A stretch of DNA of 64,000 nt from Pectobacterium actinidiae (GCF_000803315.1 NZ_JRMH01000001.1:682001-746000); one strand, 5' to 3'; shown: positions 54,968 through 63,980, counted from the stretch's first letter. Made by a program: numbers and translations. Notes: generated from the sequence alone by a model not told the origin.

Positions 54968-55870
54968 ATGCTCAGTATAAAACGTGTGATTTATTATCAG
55001 GAGCTCATCCGGGTCGGGAGTTTCACTAAAGCGGCAAAGGCGCTGAATATCTCTCAGGCTTTTTTGTCGCAGGAGATCGCGCGGCTGGAACTTGAAACGG
55101 AAAGAAAACTGATTAATCGAACCACTCGGCAGTTTTCTCTGACGCCGTTCGGCAAGATCTTTGCTGAAAAAATTCAGGGGATGATTAAAGAACATTATGA
55201 GCTGGAACAGTTCGTCAGCAGCTATGAGGAAAGCACGGATGGCGCGCTACTGGTGGGTGTGATCCCGATTTTTAATCGTCTGGCTCATTACAATATGTTT
55301 AACCTGTTTCAGAAGGCCTATCCTAATATCGATATCTCTTTCATTGACGGCGTAAGCACCGATTTATTGGAAAGGGTGCGCAATGGCGAGATCCACCTGT
55401 CTTTCTCGACGCCTTTTGATGAATACCTGAACGATCCGCTGTTTCATCACACCATCTGCCAGATTGATGACATTGTTGCCGTGATGGCGACGTCACACCC
55501 GCTTGCTGATAATAAGACGCTAAGTTTGCCGCAGTTGGTAAAAGAAAAGCTGATCGTGCCACAGAAAGGGACGGGGGAGCATGCCGCTGTTTCGGAATCC
55601 TTCACCCGGCAGGGCATCAACCCCAGCTACTTTCGCGAATGCAGCAATATGGACATTATTATGGATCTGGTCGTCAACCTGTCCGGCGTCGTCTTCCTTT
55701 GCTCATCTGTCGCTAAAAGCCTGGCCGCTTACGACGTCGCGGTGATTCCGCTGGAAGAGCAACTGAAAAGGACATTTGCCCTTAGCTATCTGAAGCGCAG
55801 CACGAACATTCCCATGGTGCGCCTGTTTCTGGATTTCCTGCAAGACTACAACAGCAAGTCCGCCCGTTAG
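54968..55870 (+). CDS. LysR-family transcriptional regulator
   Basis: A 300-residue LysR-type regulator with a clear helix-turn-helix (YYQELIRVGSFTKAAKALNISQAFLSQEIARLE, about 9-41) and an effector-binding domain (about 90-295; GALLVGVIPIFNRLAHY, FSTPFDEY, VAVMATSHPLADN). Divergent from the secreted esterase, which is its probable target. The gene is followed by the 286-bp promoter region of rspA. Confidence 0.86.
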   Translation: MLSIKRVIYYQELIRVGSFTKAAKALNISQAFLSQEIARLELETERKLINRTTRQFSLTPFGKIFAEKIQGMIKEHYELEQFVSSYEESTDGALLVGVIPIFNRLAHYNMFNLFQKAYPNIDISFIDGVSTDLLERVRNGEIHLSFSTPFDEYLNDPLFHHTICQIDDIVAVMATSHPLADNKTLSLPQLVKEKLIVPQKGTGEHAAVSESFTRQGINPSYFRECSNMDIIMDLVVNLSGVVFLCSSVAKSLAAYDVAVIPLEEQLKRTFALSYLKRSTNIPMVRLFLDFLQDYNSKSAR

Positions 55871-56037
55871 GGCATTTTCCTCGTTTAAGAGGTGCTGATG
55901 TCCAAGGCATGTACCGCAACGGGAACATGATTGGCGTTCAAACCAGCCCTAATGCACTGGCTGTCCGGCTGCGGCATTCTCTTATCTTCCCAGGTTCTGT
56001 CCCCGAAGTGCTCCGGCTTTTCTTCCCGCTCTTCATC

Positions 56038-56115
56038 GGTTTTAGATAAATGTTACAGATGTGAATAAATGTGAGGCGATTCAAATTATCTCAATTAATA
56101 TACTTGTATGGTAGT
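56038..56115 (+). promoter_or_regulatory. 78-bp promoter/operator block, copy A (before rspA)
   Basis: A 78-bp segment (starting GGTTTTAGATAAATGTT and ending ACTTGTATGGTAGT) that recurs without gaps at 62025-62102, about 65 of 78 positions identical. Its best-kept parts are the first 17 bases, GTGAGGCGA in the middle and the last 15 bases. It ends 42 bases before rspA. Likely a shared promoter with regulator sites. Confidence 0.75.
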
Positions 56116-56156
56116 CGGCATAAACGAATGGCTACATGCACAGAAGGATAAGTAAC

Positions 56157-57371
56157 GTGAAGATTGTCAGCGCTGAAGTGTTTGTTACCTGCCCGGGGCG
56201 GAACTTTGTCACCCTGAAAATTACGACAGATAGCGGATTAACCGGCCTCGGCGATGCGACGCTCAACGGGCGTGAGCTGCCGGTCGCCTCTTACCTCAAC
56301 GATCATGTGTGTCCGCAGCTTATCGGCCGCGATGCGCACCAGATCGAAGATATTTGGCAGTATTTCTACAAAGGCGCGTACTGGCGCCGTGGCCCGGTGA
56401 CGATGTCCGCGATTTCGGCGGTCGATACCGCGCTGTGGGACATCAAGGCCAAAGCCGCCAACATGCCGCTCTACCAACTGCTGGGTGGCGCATCGCGCAC
56501 GGGCGTCATGGTGTATTGCCACACCACGGGCCACTCGATTGATGAAGTGCTGGATGATTACGCCAAGCATCGCGATCAGGGTTTTAAGGCGATTCGCGTG
56601 CAGTGCGGCGTGCCGGGTATGAAAACCACCTACGGCATGGCGAAAGGCAAGGGGCTGGCGTATGAGCCGGCGACGAAAGGTAACTGGCCGGAAGAGCAAC
56701 TGTGGTCGACGGAAAAATACCTCGATTTCACGCCGAAACTGTTTGAAGCGGTACGCGACAAATTTGGCTTCAACGAGCACATGCTGCACGACATGCACCA
56801 CCGCCTGACACCGATAGAAGCGGCACGCTTTGGTAAAAGCATTGAGGACTATCGCCTGTTCTGGATGGAAGATCCGACGCCTGCGGAAAATCAGGAGTGC
56901 TTCCGTTTAATCCGTCAGCACACCGTCACCCCGATTGCGGTTGGTGAAGTCTTTAACAGCATTTGGGATTGCAAACAGCTGATCGAAGAACAGCTCATCG
57001 ACTACATCCGCACCACGATTACCCACGCGGGCGGGATTACCGGCATGCGTCGTATCGCCGACTTTGCCTCACTCTATCAGGTGCGTACCGGTTCGCACGG
57101 GCCGTCGGATCTATCGCCTATCTGCATGGCGGCGGCGCTGCATTTTGACCTCTGGGTGCCAAACTTTGGCGTGCAGGAATACATGGGGTATTCGGAGCAG
57201 ATGCTGGAAGTATTCCCACATAGCTGGACATTCGATAACGGCTACATGCATCCAGGCGAAAAGCCGGGGTTAGGCATTGAGTTCGATGAAAAGCTGGCGG
57301 CCAAATACCCCTATGACCCCGCTTATCTGCCGGTTGCCCGTCTGGAAGACGGCACGTTGTGGAATTGGTAA
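56157..57371 (+). CDS. rspA: RspA, D-mannonate dehydratase family (enolase superfamily)
   Basis: Enolase-superfamily acid-sugar dehydratase; members dehydrate D-mannonate to 2-keto-3-deoxygluconate, often at low rate. I chose GTG 56157 ([20 protein letters not shown]), with AAGGA 8 bases upstream, giving 404 residues as in E. coli RspA; the ATG 21 bases earlier has no matching site. Blocks are [58 protein letters not shown] (metal and acid/base residues), [13 protein letters not shown] and [12 protein letters not shown]. It precedes rspB by 28 bases. Confidence 0.93.
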   Translation: MKIVSAEVFVTCPGRNFVTLKITTDSGLTGLGDATLNGRELPVASYLNDHVCPQLIGRDAHQIEDIWQYFYKGAYWRRGPVTMSAISAVDTALWDIKAKAANMPLYQLLGGASRTGVMVYCHTTGHSIDEVLDDYAKHRDQGFKAIRVQCGVPGMKTTYGMAKGKGLAYEPATKGNWPEEQLWSTEKYLDFTPKLFEAVRDKFGFNEHMLHDMHHRLTPIEAARFGKSIEDYRLFWMEDPTPAENQECFRLIRQHTVTPIAVGEVFNSIWDCKQLIEEQLIDYIRTTITHAGGITGMRRIADFASLYQVRTGSHGPSDLSPICMAAALHFDLWVPNFGVQEYMGYSEQMLEVFPHSWTFDNGYMHPGEKPGLGIEFDEKLAAKYPYDPAYLPVARLEDGTLWNW

Positions 57372-57399
57372 CAGTGGAATAGGTAATTGAGGCCAAAAC

Positions 57400-58422
57400 A
57401 TGAAAAGCATAGTGATACAGCAGCCGAATACGCTGGTGATTGAAGAACGTCCTGTTCCGCAGCCCGCGTCAGGTGACGTTCGGGTGAAGGTAAAGCTGGC
57501 GGGTATCTGCGGCTCGGATAGCCACATCTATCGCGGGCATAACCCCTTTGCCAAATACCCGCGCGTAATTGGACATGAATTTTTCGGCGTGATTGAGGCG
57601 GTCGGTGATGGCGTAGACGCCTCGCGTCTGGGCGAGCGTGTCTCAGTCGACCCGGTAGTGAGCTGCGGCCACTGCTACCCTTGCTCAATCGGCAAACCGA
57701 ACGTCTGTACCTCGCTGGTGGTGCTGGGGGTACATCGCGATGGCGGGTTCAGCGAGTACGCTGCCGTACCAGCGAAGAACGCACACACCATCCCGGATGA
57801 GATTTCTGATGAGTTCGCGGTAATGGTGGAGCCCTTCACGATTTCAGCCAACGTGACTGCACAGGTGAAACCGACAGAGCAGGATATCGCCCTGATTTAT
57901 GGCGCGGGACCGATGGGGTTGACCTCGGTTCAGGTGCTGAAAGGCGTGTTTAATGTGAAGGAAGTGATCGTCGTCGATCGTATTCCTGAACGTCTGGATA
58001 TGGCATTACGCAGCGGAGCGGACAGGGTCATCAACAACGCGTCGCTGTCATTAAAAGACGAGTTGGAGGCGCTGAATATCAAGCCTACGCTGATTGTTGA
58101 CGCCGCCTGCCATCCGTCTATTTTGCAGGAAGCGATTACGATTGCTTCTCCGGCTGCACGTATCGCCATCATGGGCTTTTCCAGCGAGCCTAGCCAGGTC
58201 AGCCAACAGGGAATAACCAGCAAAGAGATCTCCATTTTCTCATCGCGCTTGAATGCCAATAAATTCCCACTCGTGATTGCGTGGCTGAAAGAGAAACGTA
58301 TCGATCCGGCAAAACTGATTACCCATCGGTTTGATTATCAGCAGGTGGTACAGGCGATTGAGGTCTTTGAAAAAGATCAAAAACGCTGCTGTAAAGTCCT
58401 GCTGACGTTTAATGATGCATGA
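57400..58422 (+). CDS. rspB: RspB, zinc-dependent sugar-acid dehydrogenase (L-gulonate 5-dehydrogenase-like)
   Basis: A 340-residue medium-chain, zinc-dependent dehydrogenase close to E. coli RspB. Catalytic zinc ligands are in GICGSDSHIYRGHNP (Cys38) and VIGHEFFGVIEAVGDGV; the structural-zinc cysteines are in CGHCYPCSIGKPNVC. The NAD site is YGAGPMGLTSVQVLKGVF. RspB homologues have been assigned as L-gulonate 5-dehydrogenases giving D-fructuronate, which fits the following reductase and RspA. A 198-bp gap with a hairpin follows before the MFS gene. Confidence 0.92.
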   Translation: MKSIVIQQPNTLVIEERPVPQPASGDVRVKVKLAGICGSDSHIYRGHNPFAKYPRVIGHEFFGVIEAVGDGVDASRLGERVSVDPVVSCGHCYPCSIGKPNVCTSLVVLGVHRDGGFSEYAAVPAKNAHTIPDEISDEFAVMVEPFTISANVTAQVKPTEQDIALIYGAGPMGLTSVQVLKGVFNVKEVIVVDRIPERLDMALRSGADRVINNASLSLKDELEALNIKPTLIVDAACHPSILQEAITIASPAARIAIMGFSSEPSQVSQQGITSKEISIFSSRLNANKFPLVIAWLKEKRIDPAKLITHRFDYQQVVQAIEVFEKDQKRCCKVLLTFNDA

Positions 58423-58516
58423 TTAATTATTGGCAACGGGGATATATAAAAGGAAAAACGATATCGACTACAGAATAATATAATGACTCCTTTTTAGTAA
58501 TTATTTCTCTCTTAAT

Positions 58517-58547
58517 CACTCCAGATCGTCAATAACGAACTGGAGTG
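58517..58547 (+). other. Hairpin between rspB and the MFS gene
   Basis: CACTCCAG pairs with CTGGAGTG and, inside, TCGT with ACGA around a CAATA loop. No T tract follows. It lies 74 bases before the transporter start and could set 3'-end stability of the rspAB part of a longer transcript. Confidence 0.55.
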
Positions 58548-58620
58548 GATTGCGACACCATGATGAACGGTAATTTTACTTACTGTGCTCTACCATAATT
58601 ACAAATCGTCGAGAGTATAT

Positions 58621-59991
58621 ATGAATACGCAAATAGCATCTGGACAAGATAAGCCTGTAAGAAGTACCAAGGATTTAGTCAAAGCGGCGGTGTCCGGTTG
58701 GCTGGGCACCGCATTAGAATTTATGGATTTCCAACTATATTCTCTCGGTGCGGCATTGGTTTTCCATGAAATATTCTTCCCTGAACAATCGGCAGCGATG
58801 GCGCTGATTTTGGCAATGGGAACCTACGGCGCAGGCTATGTCGCACGTATTGTCGGTGCCTTTATTTTCGGTCGTATGGGGGACTCCATCGGCAGAAAGA
58901 AAGTGCTTTTTATCACTATTACCATGATGGGGATCTGTACCACGTTAATTGGCGTGCTACCGACCTACGCACAGATTGGTATTTTCGCGCCGATCTTGCT
59001 GGTGACCTTGCGTATCGTGCAGGGATTAGGGGCGGGAGCCGAGATTTCCGGTGCCGGTACTATGCTGGCTGAATACGCGCCGAAAGGAAAACGCGGGATT
59101 ATTTCGTCACTGGTGGCAATGGGTACCAACTGTGGCACGCTCAGCGCTACGGCTATCTGGGCCGTCATGTTTTTTGCCCTCTCGAGAGAAGAGCTACTGG
59201 CGTGGGGTTGGCGTGTACCGTTCCTGGCCAGCGTAGTTGTGATGGTCTTCGCGATCTGGCTGCGTATGAACCTGAAAGAAAGCCCGGTTTTTGAAAAAGT
59301 CAGTAATGATGTCTCTGGTACTGAAGCGCCGTCACCGACTCTGGTGGTTGAGCAAAGCGAGCAAAAATCAGTACTGTCCATGTTCAAAAGCAAGGCGTTT
59401 TGGCTGGCAACGGGATTACGCTTCGGACAGGCAGGAAATTCAGGGTTAATTCAGACTTTCCTCGCGGGATATTTAGTCCAAACGCTCTTATTCAATAAAG
59501 CTATTCCTACCGATGCATTGATGATCAGCTCCATTATTGGTTTTATCACCATTCCATTATTAGGTTGGCTCTCAGATAAAATTGGTCGCCGCGTACCTTA
59601 TATTATTCTGAATATCTCGGCGATATTGTTAGCCTACCCGATGCTTTCTCTTATTGTCGATAAAGAGAATAGCGTTAACGTGATTGTCGTCAGTATTATC
59701 ATTATTCATAACTTCGCGGTGCTGGGATTATTTGCGCTGGAGAATATCACCATGGCGGAAATATTCGGTGGACGCAGTCGCTTTACGCAAATGGCGATTG
59801 CCAAAGAAACGGGCGGCCTGGTTGCCGTTGGTTTTGGTCCGGTCTTAGCGGGTATTTTCTGCAACATGACCGGTTCCTGGTGGCCGATTGTCGTGATGCT
59901 GATCGTGTATTCTGCGATCGGTTTATTTGCGGCTATCTGTATGCCGGAAGTGAAAGACCGTGACTTAGATGCATTAGACGACGCAGCATAA
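58621..59991 (+). CDS. MFS metabolite:H+ symporter (MHS family)
   Basis: A 456-residue inner-membrane transporter with about 12 helices, of the MHS subfamily (ShiA/ProP/KgtP relatives; corresponds in position to E. coli ydfJ). I start at ATG 58621, with GAGAGT upstream, rather than the open-frame start at 58585. Motifs are GWLGTALEFMDFQLYSLGAAL, FGRMGDSIGRKKVLFITITM (motif A), RIVQGLGAGAEISGAGTML and WLSDKIGRRVPYI. It lies between rspB and the mannonate oxidoreductase gene, so the substrate is probably a sugar acid such as L-gulonate. Confidence 0.88.
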   Translation: MNTQIASGQDKPVRSTKDLVKAAVSGWLGTALEFMDFQLYSLGAALVFHEIFFPEQSAAMALILAMGTYGAGYVARIVGAFIFGRMGDSIGRKKVLFITITMMGICTTLIGVLPTYAQIGIFAPILLVTLRIVQGLGAGAEISGAGTMLAEYAPKGKRGIISSLVAMGTNCGTLSATAIWAVMFFALSREELLAWGWRVPFLASVVVMVFAIWLRMNLKESPVFEKVSNDVSGTEAPSPTLVVEQSEQKSVLSMFKSKAFWLATGLRFGQAGNSGLIQTFLAGYLVQTLLFNKAIPTDALMISSIIGFITIPLLGWLSDKIGRRVPYIILNISAILLAYPMLSLIVDKENSVNVIVVSIIIIHNFAVLGLFALENITMAEIFGGRSRFTQMAIAKETGGLVAVGFGPVLAGIFCNMTGSWWPIVVMLIVYSAIGLFAAICMPEVKDRDLDALDDAA

Positions 59992-60027
59992 CAGAACACC
60001 AAAGCGCGCCTGTTTGCGGAGCGAAAA

Positions 60028-60208
60028 CGGGGATAATGGGATAGAAGAGTAAAGCGTTTGCGCCATGGACAAAAACGTCAGGAACGTTTTTGAACGTTGC
60101 TTGCGACGGCCCTGAAAGGGTGAATCTCATGGATGAGATTCATATTCGCGCAATCCGAGCGTACAGGGATGTATTCACAGCGTCTTTACGATCTACCCAT
60201 TATCCCCG
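60028..60208. repeat. 181-bp palindromic hairpin-array element
   Basis: Outer arms of about 29 bp (left CGGGGATAATGGGATAGAAG; right mirrors it, ending CCCATTATCCCCG) enclose several small hairpins: AAAAACGT/ACGTTTTT (60071-60091), CCCTGAAAGGG (60110-60120) and TGAATCTCAT/ATGAGATTCA (60121-60142). It fills most of the gap between the MFS gene and the next gene. No transposase. The build resembles the arms of the expanded ERIC. Confidence 0.7.
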
Positions 60209-60265
60209 TTCCTCTCAGGTTTCCAGCAGTTGACGTATTTTTTGAATCAGCTATCAGGGATAACG

Positions 60266-61732
60266 ATGAGTATCAGTGAATTTTCCACTCTTAAACCGCA
60301 GGTTGTGGTGCCGGGTTACGACCGACGCCTGCTAAAAACACGTATTGCGCATATTGGCTTTGGCGCATTCCACCGGGCGCATCAGGCGGTTTGTGCCGAT
60401 AAGCTGGCGACGGAGCACGGGAGCGACTGGGGCTATTGCGAAATCAACCTGATTGGCGGCGAGCAGCAGATTGAAGCCATTCGCCAGCAGGATTTGCTGT
60501 GGTCGGTTTCCGAAATGGCGGACAGCGGCTGGAATAGCCGGGTCATTGGCGTCGCAACCTGCGCGCTGCATGCGGAAGTCGAAGGCATCGACGCCGTGCT
60601 GGACGCGCTAAGCGCGCCGGAGATCGCCATTGTGTCGATTACTGTCACGGAGAAAGGCTATTGCCACCATCCGGCGACGGGGCAGTTGAATACCGAACAT
60701 CCGCTGATTTGCCACGATCTGGGGTTACCCGCAGAACCACGCTCCCTGCCCGGTGTGATTCTGGCTGCCATCAAACGCAGACGGGAACGCCAGCTACCGG
60801 CATTCAGCGTGATGTCCTGCGACAATATGCCAGAAAATGGTCACGTCACGCGCAATGTGATCGTACAACTGGCCGCATTGCAGGATGTTGAACTGGCGCG
60901 CTGGATTGAACAGCACGTCAGCTTTCCGTCCACGATGGTGGATAGAATTGTTCCGGCTATCACCGGGGAAACGCTGGAGACGATTCAGGGACAGCTGGGT
61001 GTCGCCGATCCCGCGGGGATCGCCTGTGAACCGTTCTTCCAGTGGGTGGTTGAAGATAACTTCGTCAACGGTCGTCCTGCGTGGGAAAAAGCCGGTGCGG
61101 AGCTGGTACAAGATGTACTGCCGTTTGAGGAAATGAAGCTGCGTATGCTGAATGGAAGCCACTCGTTTCTGGCGTATCTGGGCTACCTTGCTGGCTATCA
61201 ACATATCAGCGAGTGCATGCAGGACGGCGAACTGGTCGCGGCGGCACATCATCTGATGCTCCATGAGCAGGCACCGACGCTGCGTACGCAGGGCGTTGAT
61301 CTCGCCGCCTACGCGGATGCGCTGTTGGATCGCTATCGCAACCGTGCGTTAAAACACCGTACCTGGCAGATTGCGATGGACGGTTCACAAAAACTGCCAC
61401 AGCGGATGCTGGATTCGATCCGCTGGCATCTGGCACGCGGCAGCCGTTTTGATATGTTGGCGCTCGGCGTAGCGGGATGGATGCGCTATGTCGGCGGCGT
61501 GGATGAGCAAGGAAAACCGATTGAAATTAGCGATCCGCTGAAAGAGGCGATCGCTGAAACGGTGCAACGCAGCTCGGAAGGCGAAAGCCGCGTCGCGGCA
61601 TTGCTGACGCTGACGGCGATTTTTGGTGAGGACTTACCGAAGAATCCTGTTTTTGTCGAGACGGTAACGCAACATTATCTGATGCTTTTAGAAAAAGGCG
61701 TGAAGGGAACTTTGCAGGCGATACACGGGTAG
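60266..61732 (+). CDS. YdfI-like D-mannonate oxidoreductase / fructuronate reductase
   Basis: A 488-residue polyol dehydrogenase of the mannitol dehydrogenase family (UxuB/UxaB/YdfI), interconverting D-fructuronate and D-mannonate with NAD(H). I start at ATG 60266 (MSISEFSTLKPQVVVPGYDR), with AGGGA upstream. Family blocks are IAHIGFGAFHRAHQA, VSITVTEKGYCH, SCDNMPENGHVTRN, VDRIVPAIT, VEDNFVNGRPAWEKAGAELV and KLRMLNGSHSFLAYLGYLAG (catalytic Lys, Asn and His). Together with rspA, rspB and the MFS gene it matches the rsp-ydfIJ gene set of E. coli, in another order. Confidence 0.9.
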   Translation: MSISEFSTLKPQVVVPGYDRRLLKTRIAHIGFGAFHRAHQAVCADKLATEHGSDWGYCEINLIGGEQQIEAIRQQDLLWSVSEMADSGWNSRVIGVATCALHAEVEGIDAVLDALSAPEIAIVSITVTEKGYCHHPATGQLNTEHPLICHDLGLPAEPRSLPGVILAAIKRRRERQLPAFSVMSCDNMPENGHVTRNVIVQLAALQDVELARWIEQHVSFPSTMVDRIVPAITGETLETIQGQLGVADPAGIACEPFFQWVVEDNFVNGRPAWEKAGAELVQDVLPFEEMKLRMLNGSHSFLAYLGYLAGYQHISECMQDGELVAAAHHLMLHEQAPTLRTQGVDLAAYADALLDRYRNRALKHRTWQIAMDGSQKLPQRMLDSIRWHLARGSRFDMLALGVAGWMRYVGGVDEQGKPIEISDPLKEAIAETVQRSSEGESRVAALLTLTAIFGEDLPKNPVFVETVTQHYLMLLEKGVKGTLQAIHG

Positions 61733-62267
61733 CGGCAAAACGGCGGTAGCCGCTGAGCACGTTGACCTATCGCTATATGTAGGGCAAGGGAATGTTCACT
61801 TCCTTGCTCTGCTTATCTTTATTTCTCCTCGCCATGATTGCGGTAACCATGATACTTGCCCTGTTAAGCCTGTAGCGCTGGCGGTAAATGTCTTGGGTAC
61901 GCGCAGTATCGTAAATCTAGCGGCTGTCGGACAGTTAATCCGGCGTGGTTTCCGCTGTTCGTTGTAGCCTCATCTTTTCTCCCCCCGAATGCCGCCCTTA
62001 TTGATGTATTCCAGTTCCGCCTTAGGTTTTAGATAAATGTTGCAAATGTTAATAATTGTGAGGCGACTCAAGTTATCAATCTTGGTGTACTTGTATGGTA
62101 GTAATCATCAATGGTTATCAGTTAGGAAGGGGAAGTCACAGGAAATGCTTTCTCAGGAAGAAAAGGTGATGAGCAAATGCGAACAAAACCCGAGAGCGTG
62201 TTGCCATGTGGTTTTAGCTATCCAGTCATGGTGATGTTTATCGTGGCATGTTGATCTGAAGAGCGAG
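61733..62267. other. Region upstream of yiaK
   Basis: 535 bp. A small hairpin (AGCGGC/GCCGCT) lies just after the previous stop (61732-61755). The second copy of the 78-bp promoter block is at 62025-62102. The 165 bases from there to yiaK would form a long leader. The open frame at 62037-62234 runs through the promoter block and has no support. Confidence 0.5.
62025..62102 (+). promoter_or_regulatory. 78-bp promoter/operator block, copy B (before yiaK)
   Basis: Same length as copy A (56038-56115), aligned without gaps with about 13 differences, most of them in one 12-base window before the final ACTTGTATGGTAGT. Conservation far exceeds what promoter elements alone need, so this looks like a duplicated control region. 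Confidence 0.75.
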
Positions 62268-63302
62268 ATGAAAAATATGCAAAGAATTAGTTTTGATGTC
62301 ATGAAAGAGACCGTAAAGCATGCATTCCTGAACGCGGGATTAAGCGAGAAAAAAGCGGATGTTTGCGCGCACATTCACACGGAGTCTAGCTGTGACGGCG
62401 TTTACTCGCATGGCTTAAATCGCGTATCTCGGTTTATTGATTATGTCAAAAAAGGGTGGATCGATATTCAAGCCGAGCCTACACAGGTTAAGTCATTGGG
62501 CGTGATGCAGATCTACGATGGTAACCAGGGTATTGGTATCACTAATGCCTTGTTTGCGATTGAAAAAGCGTCAGAGATAGCACATGAATATGGCATAGGG
62601 ATTGTTGCTTTACGTAACACCACGCACTGGATGCGCGGCGGAGCGTATGGCTGGAAAGCGGCGGAAAAAGGTCTGGCCGCAATATGTTGGACGAATACGG
62701 AATCGTGTATGCCGGCGTGGGGAGCAAAAAACACGCGCTTAGGTAATAACCCTTTTGTCATGGCCGTGCCGCGAGAAAAAGGACCGATCGTATTAGATAT
62801 GGCCATGTCGCAATACTCATACGGTAAATTGCAGGTTACACGGCTTAAAAATGAACGTCTGCCGTTCCCTGGAGGTTTCGATCAGCAAGGAACGTTAACC
62901 GATGAACCCGGCCCCATTGAACAATCTATGCGCATCCTCCCTACCGGATACTGGAAAGGCTCTGGGATGGCAGTTTTGTTAGATGCGATGGCGGCGTTAC
63001 TGTCTGCGGGTCACCCGACAAATGAGATTGATAACATTGGTAAAGGCAGCTGTACCGGATCTAGCCAGATTTTTATTGTCTTCGATCCCGCCCAACTTGG
63101 CGGCAGTGAATTTAGCGATCGTATGGCTGACAGCGTGGCAGATTACGTTAAGTCATCAATGCCCGCGGAAGGCAAAAACGAGGTGTATTACCCCGGAGAA
63201 AATTCAGCCAAAAACCGCAAAGAAAATCTTATCAAAGGCATTCCCGTTGATGATGGGGTATGGGCTGAAGTCGTTAAGTTGGCGCAAGAGGTGAATGAAT
63301 GA
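62268..63302 (+). CDS. yiaK: YiaK-like 2,3-diketo-L-gulonate reductase (Ldh2/malate dehydrogenase family)
   Basis: A 344-residue NAD(P)H-dependent oxidoreductase of the malate/L-lactate dehydrogenase (Ldh2) family. Blocks match E. coli YiaK: GVYSHGLNRVSRFI with the catalytic His, GIGIVALRNTTHWMRGGAYG, AAEKGLAAICWTN, RLGNNPFVMAVP and LPTGYWKGSGMAVLLDAMA. YiaK reduces 2,3-diketo-L-gulonate to 3-keto-L-gulonate. ATG 62277 is an alternative start. It overlaps the next gene by 4 bases (ATGA). The shared promoter block ties it to the rspAB unit. Confidence 0.9.
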   Translation: MKNMQRISFDVMKETVKHAFLNAGLSEKKADVCAHIHTESSCDGVYSHGLNRVSRFIDYVKKGWIDIQAEPTQVKSLGVMQIYDGNQGIGITNALFAIEKASEIAHEYGIGIVALRNTTHWMRGGAYGWKAAEKGLAAICWTNTESCMPAWGAKNTRLGNNPFVMAVPREKGPIVLDMAMSQYSYGKLQVTRLKNERLPFPGGFDQQGTLTDEPGPIEQSMRILPTGYWKGSGMAVLLDAMAALLSAGHPTNEIDNIGKGSCTGSSQIFIVFDPAQLGGSEFSDRMADSVADYVKSSMPAEGKNEVYYPGENSAKNRKENLIKGIPVDDGVWAEVVKLAQEVNE

Positions 63303-63763
63303 TCGTTGGTCATATTTTGCAACTGGATAGAAGCCGTGCTGAATTACCTGAGGCAATTTATAAGGTTTTAGTTCGATTACGCAGCCTGAACATCAATCTA
63401 CATCCAGACGGTGAAATGCGCGAACAGGGTATCGTTTACAAAACCTTCCATGCTAACGCGGCTCTATCGACAACCCGTAAAGCGGAAACACACCGGGAAA
63501 ATATTGATGTGCAGTTTGTGATTTCGGGAACTGAGATTTTGGAGTATCAGCCTGTCTTATCACGCCAGCCCGACGATGCGCATCCCGATCAGGATAATGA
63601 TTTTTATCACGGTAAGACGGGTAATGAAAAATCACTCATTCTTCATAGCGGTGATTTCGTTGTGCTATTTCCATGGGATATTCATACGCCGTTGTGTCAG
63701 ATAGAAGAAACGCAGCCCGTCCGCAAGGTTGTGGCAAAAGTACCGCTTGAACTTATAAATTAA
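63299..63763 (+). CDS. yiaL: YiaL/YhcH/YjgK family protein (DUF386, cupin-like)
   Basis: A 154-residue protein of the YhcH/YjgK/YiaL family, cupin-fold, often coded beside sugar-acid genes and proposed to act as sugar epimerase or anomerase. Motifs are HANAALSTTRKAETHRENID (His and Glu of the likely metal site), DVQFVISGTEILEYQP, DFVVLFPWDIHTPLCQ and the C-terminal VRKVVAKVPLEL. It overlaps yiaK by 4 bases, the same yiaK-yiaL pair as in E. coli. Confidence 0.9.
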   Translation: MIVGHILQLDRSRAELPEAIYKVLVRLRSLNINLHPDGEMREQGIVYKTFHANAALSTTRKAETHRENIDVQFVISGTEILEYQPVLSRQPDDAHPDQDNDFYHGKTGNEKSLILHSGDFVVLFPWDIHTPLCQIEETQPVRKVVAKVPLELIN

Positions 63764-63775
63764 AAATCGAGGTTT

Positions 63776-63797
63776 AATAACATGACATGTTGTTATT
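63776..63797 (+). other. Hairpin after yiaL
   Basis: Stem AATAACA/TGTTATT around a TGACATGT loop, 12 bases past the yiaL stop. No U tract; possibly a weak terminator or an mRNA-end structure. Confidence 0.45.
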
Positions 63798-63966
63798 ACG
63801 ACATGAAATATTAATTGTCGATTTTATGAGGAATTTCGTTTTTTACTTCTATTATCCTCTAAGGGAAAGCGACAGCGTTATTATTGAATATTGATTTTAA
63901 TATCAATTAAGTCTTTGTGATAACTATCTCAAAATAACCAATTGGCGATTAAAAATAATGTTAATA

Positions 63967-63980
63967 ACTTGTATGGTAGT
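63967..63980 (+). promoter_or_regulatory. Third copy of the ACTTGTATGGTAGT motif
   Basis: The 14-base end of the 78-bp promoter blocks recurs here exactly, within GTTAATAACTTGTATGGTAG, 20 bases before the end of the window. The rest of the block is not conserved upstream. It probably precedes another gene of the same regulon lying outside the window. Confidence 0.6.

Noticed and set aside
62037..62234. 65-codon open frame upstream of yiaK
   Set aside because: It starts inside the 78-bp block that is duplicated at 56038-56115, where the frame is not kept; the block is regulatory.
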